From Pseudobdellovibrionaceae bacterium (GTDB lineage: Bacteria > Bdellovibrionota > Bdellovibrionia > Bdellovibrionales > UBA1609), in the NCBI GenBank assembly GCA_020635055.1, contig JACKAN010000003.1, forward strand, positions 62,001 through 126,000: 64,000 nucleotides of DNA, read 5' to 3'. Below are positions 44,029 to 53,000 of this stretch, one piece after another; the first letter of the stretch is position 1; every line of letters begins with the position of its first letter. Under the pieces are notes generated by a model. It made no database searches. It saw only the letters and a program-made list of their open reading frames with translations, and was not told the origin of the DNA. A program made the position numbers and the translations under genes.

Positions 44029-45402
44029 ATGATGAATAAAGGATATGTTTTTCGAAATGAACGACATTATGGTCCATTAGATATTACAGAGATTAAAGAA
44101 ATGATTTCTCGTGGTCTTATATCTACAAATCATTTTTATTGGCAGCCGGGCATGCATCAATGGGAGAGAATAGGGAAATTTGAACAATTTAAATCCTATG
44201 AAAGTTTAAATAAAACAACTTGTAGTGATATTGAATTTGAGAATACTTTGCGTTCAGATATTCGATATAGTCAACGTAGATACCCTCAAAGTATAGGTCA
44301 AGAGTTACCCTTTCAAATGAAAACGGAGTATTTTAATGAAAGCGAGAATAGCTCGAAAATAAATAAAACAGATGAAACAGTGATTCAACAAGATACAATT
44401 TGGGCAAGCTCGAAAAGATTAGGTGTTGTAAAAACTGCAAGAAAAAAAATATTTTTTTATATGCTAGTATTATTACTAGCTATTGGTTCTTCCCTCTTTT
44501 TAAATATCAATAGTCATAAAAGCAAAATGCTTTCTGGCTTAAGTAAGTTACAACAACATAAAATAGAAAACTACCTAAATTCAGCAGAATCTGATTCACC
44601 AAGTGCCGAGTTTATACATTATCAAAATAATCAAAGTGAAGATTCTTTAGTTATAGCGACAAATGTAAAGCCTGGAAGTGAGATAATAGTTCAATTGAAA
44701 GGCATAGGTGAAACACTAATTGGTGAGCACACTTTGGTTCACAATATAAATCACATCGTAAATGAGAATATTTTTACTTTAAAAAGAATTAAAAGAAATG
44801 ATGGCAGATTTTTACCCTATGGAAAATATATAATATCCATTTCTTGTACTAACTGTAGGTACAACGAAAATCTAGTTTTGACGGAAGGCATGGAGTACTT
44901 GGGTAAAATAGAAAACAAGAAAAATTACAGTTTTGATTTAAATAATTATCATAGTAAGGTTCGATTGTTGGCAGAGTCAGAGCTAATAGAATTAAAAAAT
45001 ATTGCTAATGCACTGGATGTTCAAAACGAAGAAACCATGAATAAATACAACCAATTTAAAAACTATAAGTATAAGTGGAATTATTTCAATGCAAAATGGT
45101 TGGATCTTCAAAATTCTATTATTGACGCCTTTAGCGAACTACAGGATCCAGAATTTTTTTCGAAATTATTTTATGCACCCATTTATTTAAATCTACAAGT
45201 AATCAGTCAGGATGTTCTAAGTTTGAATCAAACACAAAACTTAGAAATTGTTAATAATAATCTTACATCAGATAGATCAATTAAGACTCAACAAATGTAT
45301 CAGGAAAATAAGAAAAGAATTAAAGATGCAAATGTAAAAATTGATTTAATGAAATTTAATTTTGAAAATTCAAAGGGAATGCCATCGCGCGAGGGCTTGT
45401 AA
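44029..45402 (+). CDS. GYF-domain single-pass membrane protein
   Basis: 457 residues. Residues 1-55 match a GYF_2-type domain (KGYVFRNERHYGPLDITEIK, FYWQPGMHQWERIG), which usually binds proline-rich peptides. A charged linker leads to one helix at about 141-160 (IFFYMLVLLLAIGSSLFLN), then a periplasmic part of about 295 residues ending in helices. GYF domains on membrane proteins occur in GltJ of the Myxococcus gliding machinery, but this is only an architectural likeness. It is followed without spacing by the coiled-coil gene, so the two should be co-translated. Confidence 0.8.
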   Translation: MMNKGYVFRNERHYGPLDITEIKEMISRGLISTNHFYWQPGMHQWERIGKFEQFKSYESLNKTTCSDIEFENTLRSDIRYSQRRYPQSIGQELPFQMKTEYFNESENSSKINKTDETVIQQDTIWASSKRLGVVKTARKKIFFYMLVLLLAIGSSLFLNINSHKSKMLSGLSKLQQHKIENYLNSAESDSPSAEFIHYQNNQSEDSLVIATNVKPGSEIIVQLKGIGETLIGEHTLVHNINHIVNENIFTLKRIKRNDGRFLPYGKYIISISCTNCRYNENLVLTEGMEYLGKIENKKNYSFDLNNYHSKVRLLAESELIELKNIANALDVQNEETMNKYNQFKNYKYKWNYFNAKWLDLQNSIIDAFSELQDPEFFSKLFYAPIYLNLQVISQDVLSLNQTQNLEIVNNNLTSDRSIKTQQMYQENKKRIKDANVKIDLMKFNFENSKGMPSREGL

Positions 45403-47880
45403 ATGTATGAGTATGAAATAGAAAACCTAACTAGTAGATCGTCTATTGATTTTATTGAAAAAAACGAAATTAATAAACCAAAAAATCAAAAGATAGAAAG
45501 CGATAGAGATAGAAAAGTTAAACAAAATGCGTCTTTTCAGCTAAATTATAATGATTTACATGATCGTTTTCAAAAGATAATGGAGAACATAAAAGATAAT
45601 CAACATCTTTTGGATCAGCAATTAATAGAAATTAGCAAAAACAAAAAATTAATAAGTTCTTTTGATGATGAAATAAAGAAGTTGAAACAGTTTAGTGAAT
45701 CGATAAAAAAAGTAAATTACTATCTTAAAATTGAAAACAAATCGGAAGTTACAAGTTCAATAATTATCGATGATCTTAATAAAGAGATCGAAAGCAAGAT
45801 CTCTGAAATTGAATCTGCAAATAAAGAAGTCCAATTAACTAAGAACGAGGTTTCTAGATATAAAAAAGAAATTACTAATTTAAAAAATCAATTTAAAAAC
45901 TATAATTTTAAAATTAAACACGATATAAAGGGACTTCAGGAAGCCTTAGCTAAACATCAATTGGTAATACGAAACAAAGAAATAGAAATAAAAAAAATAG
46001 AACAAGAGAAATCAAAACAGTCAGAAAAGTATGAAAGTTTAAAAAATCAAATAGTATTAGAAAAAAATAAGGAATCATTAAATCAAGATAGAATAAGTAA
46101 ATTAGAATCATTGTTAGAATCACAGGCCTCAAAGTTTAATTCATATTTGAAAGAACTTAAGTTTAAATTTAAGTGCCATATAGATAAAATAAATGAAGAA
46201 AAAGATTCTTTAATAAAACAAAAAGATGTTCAGATAAAAGGTCTCGAAGAAAAAATAATACAAACTAGTGCTAAGTGGGTTGAGAATAGTATCCCAAATG
46301 AAGAGCTTACTATTAAAATATCACAATATGAAGTTCAAATAGAAGAGCTTATACAAGACAAAAATGAGTTAAATAAACTGTCTAAGCTATGGTTTAACAA
46401 GAGTAATGAAAGCATCAATGAGTTAAATGTACAAAAAGTAGAGTATAAAAAATTAGAAAATAAATACTTAGATAACCTTTCACTGCATGATGAAAATATA
46501 AAAAAAATAAATGACTTATCATCTGAAATATTAACTTTAAATTCATATATTGAAAACGTAGCTCAGGAAAGAATGAATTATGAAAAATCTATTAATTCGT
46601 ACAAAAATAAATGTAACGAACTGGAAGATAAATTAGAAGAATTAAACTTATCCAAACACAAGCTTTCTTTAAGAGTACAAGAAATTGAAGAAGCCTTGGA
46701 AGTGGAAAAGCAGAAAAATATAAGTGCTTTAAATATACATAAGTCGGAACAAGATGCTTTGTTAAATGAAATAAATTCACTTAAGACTTATAAGGAAAAC
46801 ATTGTTCAGGAAAGAATGCATTATGAAAAATCTATTAATTCCTACAAAAATAAATGTAACGAATTGGAAGATAAATTAGAAGAATTAAAATTAACAAAAA
46901 ACAAGCTTTCATCAAGAGTACAAGAAATTGAAGATGCTTTCGGAGCGGAAAAGCAAAAAAATACAAGCGCTTCAACTATACATAAGTCGGAACAAGATGC
47001 TTTGTTAAATGAAATAAATTCTCTTAAGACTTGTTTAGAACAAAGCAAAACAAGAGAAATTCAGCTTATAAACACAGTTAATGTTTTAGAATCTAGCTCT
47101 GAGGGAAAAGGACGGCAGTTACAGATTGAATTACAAAATGCAATTCAGAAAAATATTTTACTTGATCAACAAAAGTATGAAATTTATCAACAAAATAAAA
47201 ATACAGAACTCGAAATGAATAAAGTTAAGTCTGATTTAAATCAAAAAATTAATGATCTTAGTTTTGAAATTGCCGATTTAACTGAAAAAAACGAGTTGTT
47301 ATCATCTAAGTATGCAGAACAAAATGATCGTTTGATAATGATAAATTCAAAATTTAAAGAGCAAGAGAGCTTATATAAAGAAAAATTATCAACATTACTA
47401 GAACAAAATGAAAAATCTAAACTACAAGTAAATGATGTTAAAAATGACGCTAAGGAACAAGTAAAAAAAATGAATGTTATAATTAGCAAATTAAAACACA
47501 GGGAAACACATTTAAATTATTTTTCACAATCAATGGACAAGGAGAAAGACCATTTCAAAAGAAGTGTTTCTGATTTTATAGAAGAGGTAAAAATGAATAA
47601 TTCATTAAGTCCACTAAAGACGTATTTGCAAATTACAGAAAAAGAAATTTCAAAAATTGAAATAGACCTAGGCAAAATACCAGCACTATCTATCGAACGT
47701 CCTAAATTTGAAGATATTCTTGAGGGTTTAATTAGACAAAGGGAGTCCTTGAAGATTATGATCGAGGAATCAGATCAAAAGATTCAACATAAGCTCAAAA
47801 AGTTATACACAATTTTACAGGCCGAGGCGCTGCTGCCACTACCACCCTTGCCGCCTTCCTTCGATGAAAGTCTAGAATAA
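45403..47880 (+). CDS. 825-residue coiled-coil protein with proline-rich C-terminal end
   Basis: The ATG follows the previous stop directly. No signal peptide or membrane helix is present, so it should be cytoplasmic. Residues about 40-760 form a nearly continuous coiled coil rich in Lys, Glu, Asn and Ser. Two units of 81 residues are near-duplicates (SINSYKNKCNELEDKLEEL occurs twice). The last residues read LPLPPLPPSFDESLE, a proline-rich stretch that could be the ligand of a GYF domain such as the one encoded just upstream. This last link is inference. Confidence 0.8.
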   Translation: MYEYEIENLTSRSSIDFIEKNEINKPKNQKIESDRDRKVKQNASFQLNYNDLHDRFQKIMENIKDNQHLLDQQLIEISKNKKLISSFDDEIKKLKQFSESIKKVNYYLKIENKSEVTSSIIIDDLNKEIESKISEIESANKEVQLTKNEVSRYKKEITNLKNQFKNYNFKIKHDIKGLQEALAKHQLVIRNKEIEIKKIEQEKSKQSEKYESLKNQIVLEKNKESLNQDRISKLESLLESQASKFNSYLKELKFKFKCHIDKINEEKDSLIKQKDVQIKGLEEKIIQTSAKWVENSIPNEELTIKISQYEVQIEELIQDKNELNKLSKLWFNKSNESINELNVQKVEYKKLENKYLDNLSLHDENIKKINDLSSEILTLNSYIENVAQERMNYEKSINSYKNKCNELEDKLEELNLSKHKLSLRVQEIEEALEVEKQKNISALNIHKSEQDALLNEINSLKTYKENIVQERMHYEKSINSYKNKCNELEDKLEELKLTKNKLSSRVQEIEDAFGAEKQKNTSASTIHKSEQDALLNEINSLKTCLEQSKTREIQLINTVNVLESSSEGKGRQLQIELQNAIQKNILLDQQKYEIYQQNKNTELEMNKVKSDLNQKINDLSFEIADLTEKNELLSSKYAEQNDRLIMINSKFKEQESLYKEKLSTLLEQNEKSKLQVNDVKNDAKEQVKKMNVIISKLKHRETHLNYFSQSMDKEKDHFKRSVSDFIEEVKMNNSLSPLKTYLQITEKEISKIEIDLGKIPALSIERPKFEDILEGLIRQRESLKIMIEESDQKIQHKLKKLYTILQAEALLPLPPLPPSFDESLE
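46549..47034 (+). repeat. 243-bp imperfect tandem duplication inside the coiled-coil gene
   Basis: Two adjacent units, 46549-46791 and 46792-47034, keep the reading frame and share long identical strings, for example AAATCTATTAATTC and AAGTCGGAACAAGATGCTTT. The period is 243 bases (81 codons). This is consistent with a fairly recent in-frame lengthening of the coil. Confidence 0.85.
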
Positions 47881-47926
47881 ACAATAGTTTTTAAATTCTT
47901 TTTTTATAATGCCGAATTGTATTTAA

Positions 47927-48733
47927 ATGTATAATTCATCATTCTTCTTAAAAATATTTATTTTTTATCTTTGTAATTATTTATCAGGTTGTGCTTTGTT
48001 ATTTAAAGAAGAGAGATCAGTGAACCCTGAACCAGGATTTAAGCAAAAGATGGCGCCAGCAGAAAAGGCTTTACCTCTACCGGTGGAAATCGCCCAAGAT
48101 ATCGCTCAAATTAGCGAAAATGGCATTTTGTATTTATCAAAGGAAAGTGATAGAGAGATTTCATCTGACAAAAACACAACAAATATTTTTAAAGAACAAC
48201 CTATTGTATCAAAAGTAAATGTTGCTAAAGAACAAAATCTTACAGAAATCATTGGCTCGAATGGACCTCTTGCAAAAAAAATTGTAAAAAAACAAGAGGG
48301 TCCTCTTGCCATTGGAAAAATACTTAAACGACTTCCTCAATCAACGGGTGGAAAAACAGTGAATTATTTGGTTAAATTAGGTGATACCTTAATGAAAATT
48401 GCCTTCGAAAAATATGGTAATTATTTACGCTGGCGCGAAATCTACAAATCAAACAAAAATAAGATGTCTCATTGGACAAAAATGGCAGTTGGGACAGAGT
48501 TAGTCATTCACAATGTTAAGTATGTTTATATCAAAAAGGAAGGAACACCCTATTTAATTAGAAAAGGAGATACCTTAAAGAGTATCTCTAAACAAATATA
48601 CGGAACCTCCTCTAAGTGGCAAGAGATTTGGAGAAACAATCCTCAATTAGTTTTAAATCCTAAAAAAATATATGCGGGTTTTAAGATTTATTATAAAGAA
48701 TTAGAGCAAAGACAACCCACACAAACAAAATAA
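47927..48733 (+). CDS. LysM-domain lipoprotein
   Basis: 268 residues. The N-terminus has a hydrophobic stretch and a lipobox YLSGC (Cys 22), so it should be lipid anchored. Two LysM modules follow: about 145-195 (YLVKLGDTLMKIAFEKYGN) and 207-256 (YLIRKGDTLKSISKQIYGT). These bind the glycan chains of peptidoglycan. It sits 46 bases behind the coiled-coil gene and 38 bases before a probable outer-membrane protein, so it may link an envelope assembly to the cell wall. Confidence 0.88.
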   Translation: MYNSSFFLKIFIFYLCNYLSGCALLFKEERSVNPEPGFKQKMAPAEKALPLPVEIAQDIAQISENGILYLSKESDREISSDKNTTNIFKEQPIVSKVNVAKEQNLTEIIGSNGPLAKKIVKKQEGPLAIGKILKRLPQSTGGKTVNYLVKLGDTLMKIAFEKYGNYLRWREIYKSNKNKMSHWTKMAVGTELVIHNVKYVYIKKEGTPYLIRKGDTLKSISKQIYGTSSKWQEIWRNNPQLVLNPKKIYAGFKIYYKELEQRQPTQTK

Positions 48734-48771
48734 ATATTGTTATTAAAATAATTGTTTGAGAGGCTATAGAT

Positions 48772-49833
48772 ATGAAGATTTACCCTCTTATTTGTATGTT
48801 TATTATATTTTCTTGTTTTGAAAGTGCATTTTCAGCCCAGGTAAAGATGGACGAAAATTTTAAGCAAAAAGTAATTAAAACACAACAAGCTATATGGCTT
48901 TGTCATATTTTGCGTGAAAAAAAACAGGAGTCTAGGATTTCTAATATGGAATTTAAGCTCACTAAAATTCCAGTTTTTATGGTGCCCAAAGAAGATGCTA
49001 TTCGACCACTTGTGAAGTTGCAAATTAAGTTTGAAAAGCCCGGGTGGGAGCTTTTTGTTGATGATAAAATTCCAGTGAAAAAAACAGATGATCCCAACAT
49101 ATTTCTTGTTTATGCTTATTTGAATTCAAGAATAAGTGAAGTTACATTTAAAGCAAAAAATAAAGATGATGGCTCGGTTGAGAGTGAAATTGTTTATCTT
49201 TTTGCTCCTGAGGCTCGGGAATACAAAATGGTCTCGCCCTTAGAATCAGTAATTTTTACTTTGGGTTTAGGAAATTTAATTTATGAACAGACCTCTTTTG
49301 GTGTGTTTAATGGTAATAGTTTACTTTTAGGTGTCGAGTATCTAACACCAGAAAAGGGAAGCCATTGGGGACTGCTCAGTCGTTTTCACATCACTTTTCT
49401 CACTTTCGAATCTGAACCATTAGACCATAACCCTCAGTTTTATGAGGGAGATTTGTTGGCTACTTACAATTCTAAAGTTATTCCTTCTCCAAGATGGCGA
49501 AGCCGATGGCTAGGCGGTTTAAGTACTGTAGGATTGATATCACAAGGAAGCCCCTTTGGATTTTCTAATCTATACGGACCCAGTTTTGGATTTAGAACTG
49601 AGTATTATAAAAATCGAGATGAGAGCTATTCAATTCAGTTCAACTATGTGACCTATGATAAAATATCTTTGGATCAAGACAGGGCATTAAAAGTTAAATT
49701 ATCGTGGCACAACAACTTGAGCAACCTTAGACAAATGCAAACACAAATTCTGTATTCAAATAACACTTTCACTTCTGGTTTTGAAGAAGTCATTGCCGAA
49801 TTATGGGGTCTCAGTTTGGGACTCAGTTTTTAA
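48772..49833 (+). CDS. Probable outer-membrane beta-barrel protein
   Basis: 353 residues with a signal peptide (ICMFIIFSCFESAFSA). After an N-terminal domain of about 130 residues with a beta-sandwich look (VKLQIKFEKPGWELFVDDK), the rest alternates aromatic and small residues in strands such as YSIQFNYVTYDKISL. It ends in WGLSLGLSF, a C-terminal Phe typical of BAM substrates. No family recognised. It closes the GYF/coiled-coil/LysM group, and the terminator at 49863 follows. Confidence 0.72.
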   Translation: MKIYPLICMFIIFSCFESAFSAQVKMDENFKQKVIKTQQAIWLCHILREKKQESRISNMEFKLTKIPVFMVPKEDAIRPLVKLQIKFEKPGWELFVDDKIPVKKTDDPNIFLVYAYLNSRISEVTFKAKNKDDGSVESEIVYLFAPEAREYKMVSPLESVIFTLGLGNLIYEQTSFGVFNGNSLLLGVEYLTPEKGSHWGLLSRFHITFLTFESEPLDHNPQFYEGDLLATYNSKVIPSPRWRSRWLGGLSTVGLISQGSPFGFSNLYGPSFGFRTEYYKNRDESYSIQFNYVTYDKISLDQDRALKVKLSWHNNLSNLRQMQTQILYSNNTFTSGFEEVIAELWGLSLGLSF

Positions 49834-49862
49834 ATTAATATTTATCTAAAGTTATTTCTACA

Positions 49863-49893
49863 AAAAAAGTGTTTCATATTGAAACACTTTTTT
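49863..49893. terminator. Strong hairpin terminator, bidirectional
   Basis: AAAAAAGTGTTTCA, a TAT loop, and TGAAACACTTTTTT form a perfect 14-bp stem. The stem is flanked by A and T runs, so it can act as an intrinsic terminator from either side. It separates the GYF/LysM group from the giant lipoprotein genes. The remaining bases to 50035 hold a promoter-sized gap and AGGAG before the next ATG. Confidence 0.88.
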
Positions 49894-50035
49894 ACTCTTT
49901 AACCTTTATTCAGCTAGTTATGACGATGAGCCGAGAATAATTTTAAAATTCTATATAAAGATAGTTAAGTATTAACGGCCAAAGGTCGATAAGACATTAG
50001 TATTATAAACATGTAGACCGTAAATAGGAGTTATA

Positions 50036-53000
50036 ATGTACAAAATAATTAAAAGAGAATTATTTTTTACAATAAAGTTACTAAACATATATATTTTGAC
50101 ACCCTTGATATTCTTTAGTTTGTTAGGTTGCTTGCCTAGCGAGGAGGCTATTGTTGACAAACCTCCAACTGAGGAAACATTTGGTCAATTTACTGGTTTA
50201 GATTCTGTCGAAACAATTGCTTCATCAAAAGTAAAGCTTTCGTGGACAAAATCAAAAGACAATCGAGTCGTTGCCTACAATGTATATGATGTGACATTAT
50301 CGGCAGTACCAAAACTTTTAAAATCAGTTGATGCTACTCGTTCTGAAGCCACTTTGGCAGGACTGTCTGAAGGATTTTATTATTCATTTCGAGTTCGAGC
50401 AGTTGATAAGGAAGGTAATGAAGACGTAAATACTAAGGATATTGTGGGTATACCCTATGGTGGTATTTTAGGTGTTTTAGTTCTAAGCTCATCCTCGGCA
50501 GAAATCAATTTCAGTGGTGTGAGTGTTGGTGAAGCATTAGAAATCATAATTTCATGTAAAACATCAGATGCAGCTGAATATGTACAGGTTGCGAGTATTC
50601 GTAATATGCAAGCTACTAAGCAATTGTTAAATGATTTGACACCCAATTTAACATATACATGTAAAGCAAATATTTTGGTCGAAGGATATACTGATAATAA
50701 TTCGGAAACAATTTCCTTTCAGTCTTTGGGAAAAGCATCGCAAATTGTCTTTGATACACAACCTGGTAATGGAGCGGCTGGTGACCCTTTAAGTCAGCAA
50801 CCTATTATTAAACTATTAGATGAAAATGGAAACTTAGTTACAGGTGGTCCTGACTCAACAGCTCTCGTAACTTTAGAATTATCAGTGAATACTCCCACAG
50901 TGGGTTCTTTAAGAGGAACAATATCTGTAAATGCTGTAGGTGGAGTGGTTACCTTTACAGATGTTTATTTACAAGAATCTGGTGCAAAGATTATTAACGC
51001 GATAAAAGAAGATACATCTGCTCAGTTTTTTGGAACAACTTCTTTGTCAGTGGAATCTACACAATTTAATATTTCACCAGGAAATGTCGATGCCACGCAA
51101 TCTCTTATTGCAATTGACCCCTCGGTGCCTCCATCCAGCGCTCTTGTGGCCAATGGAACTGACACTTATACAGTTACTATTACTCTCAATGATAGTTTTG
51201 GAAATCCTATTAGTGGAATTAAGCCTAAATTTGTATCCAATATTGTTGGTGATTTTATTATTCAGCCCTTTTTAAATACAGATGCTTTTGGCCAGGCGAC
51301 AGGAAGTCTAAGTACAACAGTAGCGGACAATGTGCCCCCGGCTCGTATTTTATCTGTATCATCTCCTGCGGGATTAAGTGATGTTCAATCCCTTGCACCT
51401 TTTGTAGCTGGTCAAGCCACTAAATTGGCATTCTCTGTTCAACCCGCAAACTCACCGGCTGGGAATCTTGGTCTTAACGATGTAAAGGTGTCTATTCAAG
51501 ATCAGCAAGGAAATAGGGTAGTCAGTGGTGCCTCATCCAGTTTGGCCATATCCATGTCTATTGCCTCTAATACTAACGGTGCCGTTTTGTCTGGTGTGTC
51601 GACGGTATCGGCAGTTAATGGATTAGCATCATTTTTAGATTTAGGAATTGATTTGACAAAAACGGGTTATAACTTGGTAGCAAGTTCAGGCTCTTTGACT
51701 CCCGCTTATAGCAATAGCTTTAATATAACAGCGGGTGTGCCACAAGCTGTGAGTCTTGTTGGGCCAACAAATGTGTTGTCGGGTAGCTGTAGTACAGTCA
51801 TTACCGTGCAATTGCAGGATTTGGGCGCAAACCCTGCTAAAGCCATACAAAATACAACCATATTATTATCTGGCATGGGAAATGCTGTTTTATATAGTAG
51901 TAATAGTTGCGGTGGAAGTCCATTGGGATCCTCTGTTACTTTTACCCCCGGTACGGATACAAGAACAGTTTATTTAAAAAGTAATAAAGTGGAAGCTTTA
52001 AATATTTCCGCAACTGACACTTCATCAGTATTAAGTCCAGGCGTTCTTAATATTAAAGTTAATCCAAATAAAATGAATATGTTGGCAGAAGCTTTCGGTG
52101 GGGGTACTTTAATTGTTCCTTCGGGTCAATGTTCTACGGCCATCACTATCACTCCTTTAGCTGAAGATGGGAGTTTGGGTGAAGTCTATTCAGCAACCAA
52201 CATAATGATGAATGGCATTGTAGGTTCACAAGCTAAGATCTATTCGGACAGTTCATGTACTATTCAGTTAAACTCAAATAGCTTCCCATTAACGATTTCA
52301 CCAAGGCCCAGTAGTGCCACTGTAGTGTATTTAAAAGATCCTAAAGGTGAGATTTTAAATTTAAATGTGTCGGATCCTGGAGCCATAATTCAAACAACTT
52401 CCGTTCCGCAAGAAGTGAGAGTGACAGCTTCAAAAATTGATTTTGTTGGTCCGGCTACTGTTGTAGCTGGTGCCTGTTCATCGGCTTTTACAGTTACATT
52501 AAAAGACACATTAAATAATAACGTTCCCACTATAGGCAATTTATCTTTAAATATAAATGGAATTGATGGTTTTTCTACAACTGGCAAACTCTATACATCA
52601 CCGACTTGTGGTAGTTCGGGTTCCGCAACTAGTCTTACAATACCAGATGGAAATGCATCAGTGACCTTATATTATAAAGGGATTGCCTCCGAGATTCTTA
52701 ATATTTACATATCTGATCCAGCAGGAATACTCACTGTTTCTCAAACTGTTCAATTGACAGTAACACCCTCGGCCTTTGAAATCGTGGGTCCTGGTGGAAG
52801 CAGTTCTTTAACCAGTGGCTGCGTAGGGCCATTTGCAGTGAACACTCTCGATGGTCTTGGTGATCCGGCCAACGCGGTGAACCCGATAACGGCAACCCTT
52901 TCTGGTGAAGGTATTGCCGGAACTTTTTATTCAGATTCACAATGTACAAGTGCAATTACTCAACTTAATTTTGGTGTCGGTCAAGGTACTAAGTTGTTTT

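Noticed and set aside
46549..47034. CRISPR or other regular repeat array
   Set aside because: Only two long units in a coding frame, no spacers and no cas genes.
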